Source: Oxalobacteraceae bacterium (GTDB taxonomy: Bacteria > Pseudomonadota > Gammaproteobacteria > Burkholderiales > Burkholderiaceae_D). Taken from it: a DNA stretch of 49,667 nucleotides. Location of the stretch: NCBI GenBank assembly GCA_010024875.1, contig RGFZ01000019.1, positions 1 through 49,667 on the forward strand, read 5' to 3'. Shown piece after piece: positions 9,553 to 19,175 of the stretch (its first letter is position 1; each line of letters opens with the position of its first letter). The translations under genes were made by a program, and so were the position numbers. The notes under the pieces were generated by a model, which searched no databases, was not told the DNA's origin, and was given only the letters and a program-made list of their open reading frames with translations.

Positions 9553-10301
9553 GCGCCAACCCGGCCAGCATGCTGAAAGTTCGTGGCCTGCAAAAAAGCT
9601 ATGGCGCACGACAAGTCGTGCAGGATGTGTCACTGGACGTGGCCAGCGGCGAAGTTGTTGGTCTGCTAGGGCCGAATGGTGCAGGAAAAACTACCTCGTT
9701 CTACATGATCGTCGGCCTTGTCCCATCAGAGGGCGGCGAGATCCTTCTGGATGGCGACAGCATCTCCAGCCTGCCGATCCACAGTCGCGCCGAGCGCGGG
9801 CTGTCATATCTTCCGCAGGAAGCCTCAGTGTTCCGCAAGCTATCGGTCGAGGACAATATTCGCGCTGTGCTGGAGCTTCAGAAGCGCGGCGGCAAAACCC
9901 TGTCGCGCAAAGATATCGAGCAGCGCCTCGATGCGCTGCTGGCCGAGTTGCAGATCGAAAAGCTTCGCGACAGCAAGGCGCTGTCATTGTCTGGTGGCGA
10001 GCGGCGCCGCGTCGAGATCGCCCGCGCACTGGCGACTGATCCGCGCTTTATCCTTCTGGATGAGCCATTCGCAGGTGTCGATCCGATCGCCGTCATCGAG
10101 ATACAGCGCATCGTGCGCTTCCTGAAAGAGCGAGGTATCGGCGTTCTGATCACTGACCACAACGTGCGTGAGACATTGGGCATCTGCGACCGCGCCTACA
10201 TCATCAATCAGGGATCGGTGCTGGCCTCCGGCAATCCAGAAGAAATCATCGGTAATGAATCGGTGCGCCGGGTCTACCTCGGCGAACATTTCAGGATGTA
10301 G
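9549..10301 (+). CDS. lptB: LPS export ABC transporter ATP-binding protein LptB
   Basis: Cytoplasmic ATPase that powers LPS extraction by the LptB2FG complex; the permeases lptF and lptG are not in this window. It has 250 residues. Walker A is GPNGAGKTT at residues 41-49, the signature is LSGGERRR, Walker B is [12 protein letters not shown], and the switch histidine is in [10 protein letters not shown]. The [12 protein letters not shown]-loop region is characteristic of LptB. The start at 9549 overlaps the lptA stop; Met8 (9570) is an alternative that gives the more usual length of about 243. Confidence 0.95.
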   Translation: MSANPASMLKVRGLQKSYGARQVVQDVSLDVASGEVVGLLGPNGAGKTTSFYMIVGLVPSEGGEILLDGDSISSLPIHSRAERGLSYLPQEASVFRKLSVEDNIRAVLELQKRGGKTLSRKDIEQRLDALLAELQIEKLRDSKALSLSGGERRRVEIARALATDPRFILLDEPFAGVDPIAVIEIQRIVRFLKERGIGVLITDHNVRETLGICDRAYIINQGSVLASGNPEEIIGNESVRRVYLGEHFRM

Positions 10302-10309
10302 CTCGCACA

Positions 10310-11806
10310 ATGAAACAGACGCTACAGCTTCGCGTATCGCAGCATCTGGCACTGACCCCTCAGCTGCAGCAGTCCATTCGTCTGCTGCAGTTGTCGACCC
10401 TGGAACTGCATCAGGAGCTAGAGACCATGCTGGCGGACAATCCACTGCTGGAGCGCATGGATGATCCTCTCGATCATTCGGTGCGTCTGCTTGGCGATGG
10501 CGTGATCAGTCAGGCGCCTTTGTCCGCACCGGCTGGTGAGCTGCCCGTCGGCGAAGCTGGCGACGCTCCCGAGGCTAGCTATGAGGGCCCACCCGCCGGC
10601 GAAGGGGGCGAAGGTGGCGGGGAGGAAGCCGGCGGCGGTAATGAAGCGGACTGGAGCTTCGACGATGTCTCGCGCTCGTCCAAGGCGCCGGAAGATGACA
10701 ATGGCCGGCCGCAGCTGGAAGCGCATGAATCGACACTGCGCGAGCATCTGCTGGAGCAGCTGTCGGTCACGGTGGACAACCGGCGCGACCGCGCGCTGGT
10801 GGAATTGCTGGTCGATGCGCTGGATGACAATGGCTATCTGGAAGAATCGCTGGATGAAATCCATGCGCGCCTGCCGGAAGAACTGGACATCGAGCCTGAA
10901 GAACTGATGGTTGCGCTGAAACTCTTGCAAAGCTTCGACCCGGCGGGCGTGGGCGCACGTAATGCATCCGAGTGCCTGGCGATACAAATCCGACGAATGG
11001 AAAAAGTACCGTTCGTGACGCGTCGGATGGCCCTGACGCTGGTGGAAAACTATCTTGAACTATTCGCGCAGCGCGAGTTCAACAAGCTGAAAAAAGCACT
11101 GGATTGCGACGACGAAGACTTGCGCGAAGCACAGGCTGTGATCAAGCGCTGTAATCCGCATCCCGGAGCGGCGTATGCCGGGGATGCGTCGGATTATGTC
11201 GTACCGGACGTGATTGTCAAACGCGCAAGGAATGGCTGGCAAGTCAGTCTCAACCGAGAGGTCATGCCCAAGCTGCGGGTGAATGCGATGTACGCAAATA
11301 TCCTCAAGCAAAACAAGGGCGAGGGCTCGCTCTCATCGCAGCTGCAGGAAGCGAAGTGGCTGATCAAAAATATGCGGCAACGCTTCGACACCATCCTTCG
11401 GGTGTCGCAGGCGATAGTAGATCGTCAACGTAATTTTTTCTCGCATGGCGAAGTGGCGATGCGACCGCTTGTGCTGCGCGAAATAGCTGATACACTGGGT
11501 CTGCATGAGAGTACTATTTCTCGTGTAACCACACAGAAATACATGCTGACGCCGCATGGCATGTACGAGTTGAAATACTTTTTCGGTAGCCATGTGGCCA
11601 CCGAGGCGGGCGGTGAGGCATCGTCAACAGCCATACGCGCATTGATTAAACAACTGATAGGAGCCGAGGACCCGAAAAATCCATTCTCCGACAGCAAGAT
11701 CACGGACATGCTGGCTGAACAGGGTATGGTCGTTGCGAGGCGTACTGTCGCCAAGTATCGCGAAGCCCTCAAGATACCGCCCGTTAATCTACGCAAGTCC
11801 CTGTAG
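10310..11806 (+). CDS. rpoN: RNA polymerase sigma-54 factor (RpoN)
   Basis: Alternative sigma factor for -24/-12 promoters, requiring AAA+ activators. It has 498 residues. Region I begins at once with the Gln/Leu-rich activator-interaction segment ([20 protein letters not shown]). Residues ~60-125 are a Gly/Glu/Asp-rich linker with no predicted fold (region II), longer and more acidic than in E. coli. The core-binding region follows, then the helix-turn-helix and the RpoN box [10 protein letters not shown] at 476-485, which reads the -24 element. It starts 8 nt after lptB in the same operon, and hpf follows. The operon's own candidate sigma-54 promoter at 6763 raises the possibility of self-control. 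Confidence 0.97.
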   Translation: MKQTLQLRVSQHLALTPQLQQSIRLLQLSTLELHQELETMLADNPLLERMDDPLDHSVRLLGDGVISQAPLSAPAGELPVGEAGDAPEASYEGPPAGEGGEGGGEEAGGGNEADWSFDDVSRSSKAPEDDNGRPQLEAHESTLREHLLEQLSVTVDNRRDRALVELLVDALDDNGYLEESLDEIHARLPEELDIEPEELMVALKLLQSFDPAGVGARNASECLAIQIRRMEKVPFVTRRMALTLVENYLELFAQREFNKLKKALDCDDEDLREAQAVIKRCNPHPGAAYAGDASDYVVPDVIVKRARNGWQVSLNREVMPKLRVNAMYANILKQNKGEGSLSSQLQEAKWLIKNMRQRFDTILRVSQAIVDRQRNFFSHGEVAMRPLVLREIADTLGLHESTISRVTTQKYMLTPHGMYELKYFFGSHVATEAGGEASSTAIRALIKQLIGAEDPKNPFSDSKITDMLAEQGMVVARRTVAKYREALKIPPVNLRKSL

Positions 11807-11911
11807 TCTTCAACGTTTTTCCAGTTTTTTCACCGTCGCTGCTTTCCGTCCGGCCCGCCGCCGGCGGTCGTGCCGGATCCTCCAGCGACGCTACGCCAAG
11901 GAGTGCTGTGT

Positions 11912-12262
11912 ATGAACCTGAAAATCAGCGGACATCATCTGGACCTGACTCCCGCCTTGAGGGAGTATGTGCAAAACAAACTGGAACGCATCAAGCGACA
12001 TTTTGACAACGTGATCGATATCTCGGTCATTCTTTCCGTCGACAGCATCACCGAAAAAGAAAAACGCCAGCGTGTCGAAATCAACTTGCACACGCGCGGT
12101 AAGGATTTTCATGTCGAGAGCGAAGCCCAGGATATGTATGCCGCCATTGATCTGCTGATGGACAAGCTTGATCGTCAGGTGCTCAAGCACAAGGGTCGAA
12201 TACAGGATCATCAGCATGAAGGCATCCGCCGCTATGAGGGGCCGACGACGGAAGCGGCCTGA
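11912..12262 (+). CDS. hpf: Ribosome hibernation promoting factor (HPF/YhbH)
   Basis: Small ribosome-binding protein that blocks the decoding centre and promotes 100S dimers in stationary phase. It has 116 residues with the S30AE/sigma-54 modulation fold: [24 protein letters not shown], then a basic helix (KRHFDN) and the [27 protein letters not shown] segment. It is the short form, slightly extended by an acidic tail. The ATG at 11912 was chosen for the strong AAGGAG at 11898-11903 and for the conserved N-terminus. It follows rpoN after about 105 nt, the classic association in proteobacteria, and is followed by a terminator. Many organisms have ptsN and hprK next; they are absent here. Confidence 0.95.
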   Translation: MNLKISGHHLDLTPALREYVQNKLERIKRHFDNVIDISVILSVDSITEKEKRQRVEINLHTRGKDFHVESEAQDMYAAIDLLMDKLDRQVLKHKGRIQDHQHEGIRRYEGPTTEAA

Positions 12263-12291
12263 GCAGGGCTGCGACTGAAGAACACCTACAC

Positions 12292-12315
12292 AAGGGCGCG
12301 GATGCGCCCTTTTTT
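12292..12315 (+). terminator. Intrinsic terminator of the kdsD-hpf operon
   Basis: An 8-bp perfect stem AAGGGCGC/GCGCCCTT with loop GGAT is followed by a T tract. It lies 30 nt after the hpf stop and closes the operon. Confidence 0.9.
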
Positions 12316-12324
12316 ATCGCCGCT

Positions 12325-12348
12325 TGTCTTTTCCACGTGCCAAAGACA
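12325..12348. promoter_or_regulatory. 24-bp interrupted dyad, possible operator
   Basis: Outer arms TGTCTTT (12325-12331) and AAAGACA (12342-12348) are perfect inverted repeats. Between them the palindrome CACGTG (12334-12339) has exactly the same centre (12336.5), so 20 of 24 positions are symmetric. It lies about 100 nt before the next gene. The symmetry suggests a dimeric regulator; the protein is unknown. Confidence 0.35.
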
Positions 12349-12449
12349 GGCTTTCCGCGTTTTGAATCTCGGCCGACTGAATACCGATACACTTCGGTTT
12401 TGCAATCAAGAACAGGGGCGCCCTCGCAGGTGAACGCCCGAGCCAAGAC

Positions 12450-13538
12450 ATGACCGAATTTGTTCAAATCCACGTCAGTGGCCGCACCGGTATCATTAGC
12501 CTGAACCGACCTGCCGCGCTGAATTCCCTGTCGCTCGACATGATTCGCGCGATGACCACCGCCTTGCACGAATGGCGCGATGATGCAACGATTGGCGCTG
12601 TTTTCGTTCATAGCAGCAGCGAAAAAGCCTACTGCGCCGGCGGCGACATCCGTTTCTTTCATCAGAAAGGCATCGCCAGCGCCACTGGCGGCGCGGCGCT
12701 TATCGAAGATTTCTTTACCGAAGAATATTCACTGAACTACCTCATCCATCACTATCCCAAGCCGTATGTCGCGCTGATGGATGGCGTGGTGATGGGCGGC
12801 GGTATGGGCATCGCACAGGCCGGGCCACAGGCCCGATTGCGTATCGTGACCGAGCGCACAAAGATGGCGATGCCCGAGGTCGGGATAGGGCTGTTCCCGG
12901 ATGTGGGCGGCGGCCATTTCCTCTCGCGTGCCACCGGCAAGCTGGGCACGTATCTGGGTGTGACTGGCGCCATCATCGGCGCGGCCGACGCAATTTATGC
13001 CGATCTGGCGGATGTCTTCGTGCCCTCTTCGGAACTACCCGCATTGCATGCACTGATCGCCGAGGCCAAAGGCGATCTGCGCGAGGCGGTACGCAGCTTC
13101 GCGGCTCCCTTTTACGCACAGGCTGATCCCTCGAACTCTTCGCTGGCTGCATCACGCGATGCAATAGAGCGTCACTTCAGCGCAGACACTGTGCCAGCGA
13201 TCATGGCATCGCTGGCGGGAGACGCCGGCGAGTTTGCCTCTATCGCGTTAGAAACAATGAAAAAGAAATCACCGCTGATGATGTGCGTGACGCTGTCGCA
13301 GCTGCGGCGCGCGGCGACCTTGGATATCGCCGACTGTCTGCGCATGGAGCGCAACATGGTCAGGCGCTGCTTCGAGCATGGCGAGGTGATCGAAGGCGTG
13401 CGCGCACTGGCGATCGACAAAGATCACTCGCCTCGCTGGAATCCGGCGACGCTGGAAGAGGTCAGCGCGACCATGGTCGAACGATTCTTCGATTCAGCCT
13501 GGCCGGACTATGCACATCCGTTGCGCGATTTAAAGTAA
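12450..13538 (+). CDS. Enoyl-CoA hydratase/isomerase family protein, 3-hydroxyisobutyryl-CoA hydrolase-like
   Basis: Crotonase-fold enzyme of 362 residues. The length and motifs fit the ECH_2 branch (HIBYL-CoA hydrolase, valine degradation) better than the ~260-residue enoyl-CoA hydratases. The oxyanion-hole segments are AYCAGGDIRFF near residue 60 and DGVVMGGGMGIA near 110. MPEVGIGLFPDVGGGHFLSR carries the Glu and Asp placed like the catalytic pair of human HIBCH. A C-terminal SLAGDAGEFASIALETMKKKSPLMM stretch is also typical of the branch. No strong Shine-Dalgarno is seen. It stands alone between the hpf terminator and convergent dgt, so the pathway cannot be confirmed from neighbours; it may act on another short acyl-CoA. 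Confidence 0.85.
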   Translation: MTEFVQIHVSGRTGIISLNRPAALNSLSLDMIRAMTTALHEWRDDATIGAVFVHSSSEKAYCAGGDIRFFHQKGIASATGGAALIEDFFTEEYSLNYLIHHYPKPYVALMDGVVMGGGMGIAQAGPQARLRIVTERTKMAMPEVGIGLFPDVGGGHFLSRATGKLGTYLGVTGAIIGAADAIYADLADVFVPSSELPALHALIAEAKGDLREAVRSFAAPFYAQADPSNSSLAASRDAIERHFSADTVPAIMASLAGDAGEFASIALETMKKKSPLMMCVTLSQLRRAATLDIADCLRMERNMVRRCFEHGEVIEGVRALAIDKDHSPRWNPATLEEVSATMVERFFDSAWPDYAHPLRDLK

Positions 13539-13557
13539 ACCGCTGAGTAGATTCGGA

Positions 13558-14700
13558 TCAGATCTCGTCAACCGCAAACAAGCGGCGATACTCGCGCATC
13601 GCGTAGCGATCGGTCATGCCGGCGATATAGTCGGCGACCTTGCGAGCCTGCTCATTCGTATCTTCATCCAGCAGCTGGTAGTCGTGCGGCAAGAGCTGTG
13701 GCCCGGCGATAAAAATCCCGAACAAGTCAGTGACAATACGGCGTGCCTTGCTCGTCATGCGATTGACCTGATAGTGCTGATACAGGTTTTTGCGCAGAAA
13801 ACGTTTGAGCTCCTGGGCCTCAGCTTTCATCGTGTCCGAGAAAGCAATCAGCGGCGGTGCATTGCGAACATCGTCGATCGACGTCACTCCGGCATTGCGA
13901 ATGTTCGCTCGTGAGCTATGGATCAGATCCTCGACCAGCGCATTGATCATTCGTCGAACGGTTTCATTGATCGCGCGACGGCCGCTGATGCCGGGAAAAA
14001 GCTTTTCCACTTCGGCGTGGTAACGCGCGAACAGGCTGACCTCACTCATCTGCTGTACCGTCAGCAGACCCGAGCGTAGACCGTCATCAATATCGTGATT
14101 ATTGTAGGCGATCTCGTCGGCCAGATTGGCCAGCTGCGCCTCAAGACCGGGCTGTTTTTTTTCAATGAAACGACGACCGACCTCGCCCAGTCGTTGTGCG
14201 TTGGGTAATGAGCAGTGCTTGAGTATGCCCTCGCGTGTCTCAAAGGTCAGGTTAAGCCCATCAAACGCACCATAGCGCTGCTCAAGCGTGTCAACCACAC
14301 GCAGGCTTTGCAGGTTATGTTCGAAGCCGCCGTAATCTTTCATGCAGGCGTTCAGCGCATCCTGTCCGGCGTGACCAAACGGTGTGTGCCCGAGATCATG
14401 TGCCAGCGAGATCGCCTCGACCAGATCTTCATTGAGCATCAGATTACGCGCCAGCGAGCGAGCGATCTGTGCAACCTCGATGCTGTGCGTCAGACGCGTG
14501 CGAAAAAGGTCGCCTTCATGATTGACGAAGACCTGCGTCTTGTATTCGAGACGACGGAAAGCGGTCGAGTGAATGATGCGGTCGCGGTCGCGCTGGTATT
14601 CGCTGCGCGTGGCCGAGGCAGCCTCGCTGAAGCTGCGCCCGCGCGAGGTCGCGGCACGGGCAGCATACGGAGCAAGATGGGCGTCGAAGTCAGGCGTCAT
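13558..14700 (-). CDS. dgt: Deoxyguanosinetriphosphate triphosphohydrolase-like protein
   Basis: HD-domain metal-dependent dNTP triphosphohydrolase that would release triphosphate from dGTP or other dNTPs. The product has 380 residues, matching the shorter dGTPase-like subfamily rather than the 505-residue E. coli Dgt. N-terminal [26 protein letters not shown] is the conserved family entry. The HD metal site is made of THSIEV (His near residue 72) and [15 protein letters not shown] (HD near residue 98), with a later Asp in [16 protein letters not shown]. It is the last gene of the pil-aro operon, 30 nt after aroB. This aroK-aroB-dgt order is common in Betaproteobacteria. Confidence 0.93.
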   Translation of the reverse strand: MTPDFDAHLAPYAARAATSRGRSFSEAASATRSEYQRDRDRIIHSTAFRRLEYKTQVFVNHEGDLFRTRLTHSIEVAQIARSLARNLMLNEDLVEAISLAHDLGHTPFGHAGQDALNACMKDYGGFEHNLQSLRVVDTLEQRYGAFDGLNLTFETREGILKHCSLPNAQRLGEVGRRFIEKKQPGLEAQLANLADEIAYNNHDIDDGLRSGLLTVQQMSEVSLFARYHAEVEKLFPGISGRRAINETVRRMINALVEDLIHSSRANIRNAGVTSIDDVRNAPPLIAFSDTMKAEAQELKRFLRKNLYQHYQVNRMTSKARRIVTDLFGIFIAGPQLLPHDYQLLDEDTNEQARKVADYIAGMTDRYAMREYRRLFAVDEI

Positions 14701-14730
14701 GGGAGTTTAGTCTTGCCTCTTCGTTCACAG

Positions 14731-15831
14731 TCAGTGTTTGACGCAAGCTCTCAGCGTGGCTTCCAGCATGTCTGACGGCACACCGGTAATCGTTGCAGTA
14801 CCCAGCGGCTTGAGCAGGATGAAACGAATCTTTCCATCCTCGTTCTTCTTGTCGACTTCCATCAGTTCCAGCCAGCGATCGACGCCCAGATCGGGCGCCA
14901 CCGTGGGCAGACCGGCAGCGCGCACCAGCGCAATGATGCGATCGCGATCGACCGGGTCGAGATACCCGAGTCGGGCCGACAAATCAGCTGCCATCACCAT
15001 GCCGCAACCAACCGCCTCGCCATGCAGCCACTCGCCGTAGCCTAGACCGGCCTCGATCGCATGACCGAAGGTATGGCCGAAATTGAGTATCGCGCGCAGC
15101 CCGCCTTCGCGCTCATCCTGACGCACCACATCGGCTTTGATCTCGCAAGACCGACGGATCGCATGGGCGAGTGCTTGATCATCGCGCGCCATCAGCTGAT
15201 GCATATTGTCTTCCTGCCAGCGAAAAAAAACGGCGTCGATGATGGCACCATGCTTGATCACTTCCGCCAAGCCGGCAGACAGCTCGCGCGGTGGCAGCGA
15301 CATCAGCGTGGCGGTATCAGCCAGCACGGATTGCGGCTGGTAGAACGCGCCTATCATGTTCTTGCCCAGCGGATGATTGATCGCAGTCTTGCCACCCACG
15401 GAGGAATCGACCTGCGCGAGTAATGTGGTCGGGATCTGCACGAAGGGCACGCCGCGCATGTAGGTCGCTGCGGCAAAACCGGTCATGTCACCGATGACGC
15501 CGCCGCCCAACGCCAGCAGTGTGGTCTTGCGATCGCATTTGTTCTGCAGCAGCGCATCGAAGATGCGCATCAGGTTATCGATGTTTTTTTCTTCTTCACC
15601 ATCCGGGAGCACGACTGCAATGCAGCGTTTGCCGGCGGATTCCAGCATGGAGGTCAGCTTGTCCAGGTACAGTGGCGCCACCACGGTATTGGTGACGATG
15701 GCTACCCGCCTGCCAGGGACAAACCGCGCGAAATCTGCGTTTTCCAGTAGATGACGACCAATGACGATCGGATAGCTGCGCTCATCGAGTGCAACCTTAA
15801 GTTCGGCAAAAATTTCTGTGGTGGGCCTCAT
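14731..15831 (-). CDS. aroB: 3-dehydroquinate synthase (AroB)
   Basis: Second enzyme of the shikimate pathway, cyclising DAHP to 3-dehydroquinate with NAD+ and a divalent metal. It has 366 residues, the normal length. NAD contacts are in LPDGEEEKN and [20 protein letters not shown]; the metal ligands are expected in GLAEVIKHG (Glu), [12 protein letters not shown] (His) and [11 protein letters not shown] (His), all present. The ATG overlaps the aroK stop by four bases (ATGA), so translation is coupled. Together with aroK it supplies chorismate precursors. Confidence 0.96.
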   Translation of the reverse strand: MRPTTEIFAELKVALDERSYPIVIGRHLLENADFARFVPGRRVAIVTNTVVAPLYLDKLTSMLESAGKRCIAVVLPDGEEEKNIDNLMRIFDALLQNKCDRKTTLLALGGGVIGDMTGFAAATYMRGVPFVQIPTTLLAQVDSSVGGKTAINHPLGKNMIGAFYQPQSVLADTATLMSLPPRELSAGLAEVIKHGAIIDAVFFRWQEDNMHQLMARDDQALAHAIRRSCEIKADVVRQDEREGGLRAILNFGHTFGHAIEAGLGYGEWLHGEAVGCGMVMAADLSARLGYLDPVDRDRIIALVRAAGLPTVAPDLGVDRWLELMEVDKKNEDGKIRFILLKPLGTATITGVPSDMLEATLRACVKH

Positions 15832-16409
15832 GAATGATCTGCAGGACTTTCATCGCCAGACGCGGCATGTGCCTCGTCGTCGGCAGGGGTGTGTTTTTCA
15901 AGCTGGGCAAGAATGTTTTGCACGACCGACTGCACATTCGGTCGCCCCGTCTCCACCGTAATGTGCGCGACCTCCTGATACAGCGGCCCTCGTTGCTGCG
16001 ACAGTTCTTCGATACGGGCCTTGGGATCTGCGGTCTGCAGCAGGGGTCGGTTGCGATCATGGCTGGTGCGCTGCAAAATGCTGCTGACTGATGCACGCAG
16101 GTAAACTACGACGCCGCGTTCCTTCAGCAAACGACGGCTGGTTTCATTCAGCACTGCGCCGCCCCCGGTCGCCAGCACAATACCTTCCTGTGCGGTGAGA
16201 TCACGGATCACGTCAGCCTCTCGCTGGCGGAAACTGGCCTCGCCTTCGATCTCGAAAATCAGAGGAATAGACGCGCCGGTGCGCGACTCGATTTCGTGGT
16301 CGGCATCGACGAAACGCTTGTTCAGTCGCTTGGCCAACGCTCGGCCGATGGTAGTCTTACCCGAGCCCATCAGTCCAACGAGAAAAATATTGGTTGTTGA
16401 ATTCAGCAT
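15828..16409 (-). CDS. aroK: Shikimate kinase (AroK)
   Basis: Phosphorylates shikimate at the 3-hydroxyl using ATP. It has 193 residues from the ATG at 16409; Walker A is GLMGSGKTT at residues 12-20. FVDADHEIE holds the shikimate-binding Asp, RQREADVI the conserved Arg, and LATGGGAVL the GGG loop. The lid arginine is in RNRPLL. A TTG-initiated extension to 16448 is possible but not conserved. The last ~17 residues are an acidic, low-complexity tail. A TGAGATAAA extended -10-like element at about 16461-16469 could give it its own promoter in the 121-nt spacer after pilQ. Confidence 0.95.
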   Translation of the reverse strand: MLNSTTNIFLVGLMGSGKTTIGRALAKRLNKRFVDADHEIESRTGASIPLIFEIEGEASFRQREADVIRDLTAQEGIVLATGGGAVLNETSRRLLKERGVVVYLRASVSSILQRTSHDRNRPLLQTADPKARIEELSQQRGPLYQEVAHITVETGRPNVQSVVQNILAQLEKHTPADDEAHAASGDESPADHS

Positions 16410-16502
16410 GCCAGCCGGCAGCGTGCACGCACGCCAGGATTTCCGCAAGAAAAATGACAGTTTATCTCATTCGCCTGCGGTGGCTTGCTCGCTCATGATG
16501 CT

Positions 16503-16518
16503 GAGGAGTCACCTCCTC
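16503..16518 (-). other. Hairpin downstream of pilQ
   Basis: A perfect 6-bp stem GAGGAG/CTCCTC with a GTGA (GNRA) tetraloop on the minus strand, 13 nt after the pilQ stop. There is no T tract, so it is not a classical terminator; a role in mRNA 3'-end stability between pilQ and aroK is possible. Confidence 0.4.
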
Positions 16519-16530
16519 GTCGCCATAGAG

Positions 16531-18654
16531 TCACTGCATCGCCGTCGGATCCGTGATCACTCTGGGCGTGATGAAAATCAGGAGCTCGGAACGGACCCGG
16601 GAACGGCTGGTCTTGCGGAACAGATGACCAATCACGGGAATGTCACCGAAGAACGGTACCTTGAACCGGCTTTCTTGCTCGTCCTGGGTAAAAATGCCGC
16701 CCAGTACTGCCGTGCCACCATTTTCAACTTGCACATTCGCCTTCACATGCTTGGTATTGATCGCAAAGCTGTTGCCCACTGGCGTACCGCGTGAATCCTT
16801 GGCGACATCGACCATTAGAATGATCTGACCATCCGGCGTGATCTGCGGCGTGACCTCCAGCTTCAGGTTGGCTTTCTTGAATTGCACCGATGTCGCACCG
16901 CTGCTGGTCGCCTGCTGATAAGGAATTTCCTCGCCCTGCTCGATCACCGCAGCCTGCTGATCCGCGGTGACTACGCGCGGACTGGAAATGATCTTGCCTT
17001 TACCCTCGGATTCCAGTGCTGATAATTCGAGATTCAGGAAACGGCTTGCGCCGGCGGAGTACAGACTGATCGCGACATTCGCGGCAGTGGCGGTACCTAT
17101 GCCGTTCGCTGGAAGATCGACGAATTGCGTATTCGGTATGAAGCTCTTGTCAGTCGCCCTGGCCTGCTGCGTTTGCTCACCCACGCCCAGATAATTTCCG
17201 GTGATTGCAAGCCGCGTCGAATGCGACAGATTGACGCCGGCCGGTCCATTGTTGTTAATAGCACGCAGATCGACAAAACCCAGTTTCGCTCCCAGATTCC
17301 GGTTGAAGCTGTCATCCGCTTCGACAATCCTCGCTTCGATCATCACCTGACGCGTGGGAACATCGGTCAGCTGGATCAGCTTGCGCACCTCCTCAAGACG
17401 ACTGGGCGTGTCGGTGACGAATAACTTATTGGTTCGTGGCTCGGCCGATGCGCTGCCGCGACGTGACAAAATACTTCCGCGGCCGACCTGACCGTCGAGC
17501 CCGAACACCTGACGAAAGGCATCGGCTTTTTGATAATTGAGCTGAAACGTCTCGGTGACCAAGGGCTCAAGTTCAGAAATCTGTGCCTTCTGCTCCAGCT
17601 CGAGCCGCTCTTTGGTCAGCAACTCATCCTTGGGCGCGATCCACAGCACATTGCCATTACGGCGCATATCCAGTCCACGCGCCTGCATCACGATATCCAG
17701 CGCTTGATCCCAAGGCACATCCTTGAGCCGCAAGGTCAGTTGCCCGCTCACGCTATCGCTAGCAACCACATTCAATCCAGTAAAGTCTGCAATGACCTGC
17801 AACAACGCGCGCACTTCGATATTCTGAAAATTCAGCGAGAGCTTGTCGCCTCGATAGCCTCGACCATTAGCAGACATCTTCGCGTCATCCGGACGCCACG
17901 GACGAATCTCCACCACCAGCCGCTTGTCGGTTTGCCAGGCGGTATGCTCCCACTGCCCGGACGGTTCGATCAGCAAGCGCACCATATCGCCTTGCGCACT
18001 CGTGCTGATGCTCTGCACCGGCGTACCGAAATCTTTCACGTCCAGCCTCCGACGCAGCACATCCGGCAGACTGGTCTTCATGAAATCGATCACGAGGGAC
18101 TGCCCTTGTCGGCGGATGTCGATCGCTGCCTGCGATTGCGACAGATCAACGATGATCCGCCCTGATTCATTGCTGCCTCGTCGAAAATCGATATCCAGTA
18201 TCGCATTGCGTTCCGCCGCGATGGCAATGGTGCCGGAGGCGCCAGCGGCTGAAGTGGCGGCATCTGAAAAACTGAGTATCAGAGTCTTGCCTTGCACACG
18301 GCTGGCAAAAGGCAGTGGGCGTTTCAATGCCAGCACCAAGCGGGTCCGTCCGGATACCTGCACGATATCGACATGCCGCAAGTCACCCGTATCAAGTACT
18401 TGTCGGGCGTGGCCTGTCGCATTCAGTGTGTCCGCGAAATCCAGCACCAGTCGGGGAGGGCTGGGCGTCGAAAAGTTCGATGCTTCTGTCGCGGGTGCTC
18501 GCCGGAAGCTGAGCTTCAGCTGCTGCAGCGCGCCCTCGCGAACGGCCTGTATCTCCGTAATCGCATTCGGCTCTGCGCGGGCCGCGCCAAAGGGCAACGC
18601 CCCCATCAGCAGGCACATCAAGGCGGCAAGGATCTGATGAATAAAGCGGCTCAT
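16531..18654 (-). CDS. pilQ: Type IV pilus secretin PilQ
   Basis: Outer-membrane secretin forming the gated channel for the type IV pilus. It has 707 residues from the ATG at 18654, with a signal peptide of about 27 residues ending ARA. Two AMIN-type peptidoglycan-binding regions follow, then the STN/N0 domain (LSLNFQNIEVRALLQVIADFTGLNVV), the N1 secretin domain (TDVPTRQVMIEARIVEAD) and the secretin core, ending with VPFFGDIPVIGHLFR and LLIFITPRVI. Fourteen in-frame codons upstream of 18654 lie inside pilP and are not needed. The ATG overlaps the pilP stop by four bases. It is the last pil gene of pilMNOPQ. Confidence 0.96.
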   Translation of the reverse strand: MSRFIHQILAALMCLLMGALPFGAARAEPNAITEIQAVREGALQQLKLSFRRAPATEASNFSTPSPPRLVLDFADTLNATGHARQVLDTGDLRHVDIVQVSGRTRLVLALKRPLPFASRVQGKTLILSFSDAATSAAGASGTIAIAAERNAILDIDFRRGSNESGRIIVDLSQSQAAIDIRRQGQSLVIDFMKTSLPDVLRRRLDVKDFGTPVQSISTSAQGDMVRLLIEPSGQWEHTAWQTDKRLVVEIRPWRPDDAKMSANGRGYRGDKLSLNFQNIEVRALLQVIADFTGLNVVASDSVSGQLTLRLKDVPWDQALDIVMQARGLDMRRNGNVLWIAPKDELLTKERLELEQKAQISELEPLVTETFQLNYQKADAFRQVFGLDGQVGRGSILSRRGSASAEPRTNKLFVTDTPSRLEEVRKLIQLTDVPTRQVMIEARIVEADDSFNRNLGAKLGFVDLRAINNNGPAGVNLSHSTRLAITGNYLGVGEQTQQARATDKSFIPNTQFVDLPANGIGTATAANVAISLYSAGASRFLNLELSALESEGKGKIISSPRVVTADQQAAVIEQGEEIPYQQATSSGATSVQFKKANLKLEVTPQITPDGQIILMVDVAKDSRGTPVGNSFAINTKHVKANVQVENGGTAVLGGIFTQDEQESRFKVPFFGDIPVIGHLFRKTSRSRVRSELLIFITPRVITDPTAMQ

Positions 18655-19175
18655 TTCCCACTCTGAATCGCGAGTTGTACTTTGCGTGTCGTCCATGTGC
18701 CTGCGGATTCCTGCACGATTTCCTCGATATCGATCGCCGTATCGGAAATATTGATGACCTTGCCCTGGTCTTGTCCAAGATGGTGTCCGCTGCGCACCTG
18801 ATAAATCAGCTTGTCGGCCTGAACCAGTGCGACGGCTTGCCCGCGTCTCAGTAAACTCCCAACCATGCGAAGACTGTCAAGGGGATAGGATTCCAGCGGT
18901 TCCCGTGTTCTTTTCAGATCGGGCTGCGGCCCGCTTCCTGGCACACCGGCGAGTACCGTGATCTTCCCGGCATCAAAGGGATCCCGATGGTCGGTAGGGT
19001 TGTAGATGACTGGCCTAATCACCAACGGATCGGGCGCAAGTGCCTGCGCTGGCCCCGTCTCGTTGCGAACTTTCTCCATCCATGCGTGTAATGCGTCATC
19101 CTCGGGCCCGCTGCAGCCTGCCAGAACGAAGCACAGAGCACCGAAAAAAACGGATCGTTGTCGCAGCCGTTTCAC
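18651..19175 (-). CDS. pilP: Type IV pilus assembly lipoprotein PilP
   Basis: Inner-membrane-anchored periplasmic lipoprotein that links the PilNO dimer to the PilQ secretin. It has 174 residues. The signal peptide ends in lipobox LAGC with the acylated cysteine at residue 21. The C-terminal beta domain contains YPLDSLRMVGSL and ALVQADKLIYQVRSGHHLGQDQGKV, the typical PilP HR-domain strands. Four-base ATGA overlaps join it to pilO before and pilQ after. Confidence 0.94.
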   Translation of the reverse strand: MKRLRQRSVFFGALCFVLAGCSGPEDDALHAWMEKVRNETGPAQALAPDPLVIRPVIYNPTDHRDPFDAGKITVLAGVPGSGPQPDLKRTREPLESYPLDSLRMVGSLLRRGQAVALVQADKLIYQVRSGHHLGQDQGKVINISDTAIDIEEIVQESAGTWTTRKVQLAIQSGK

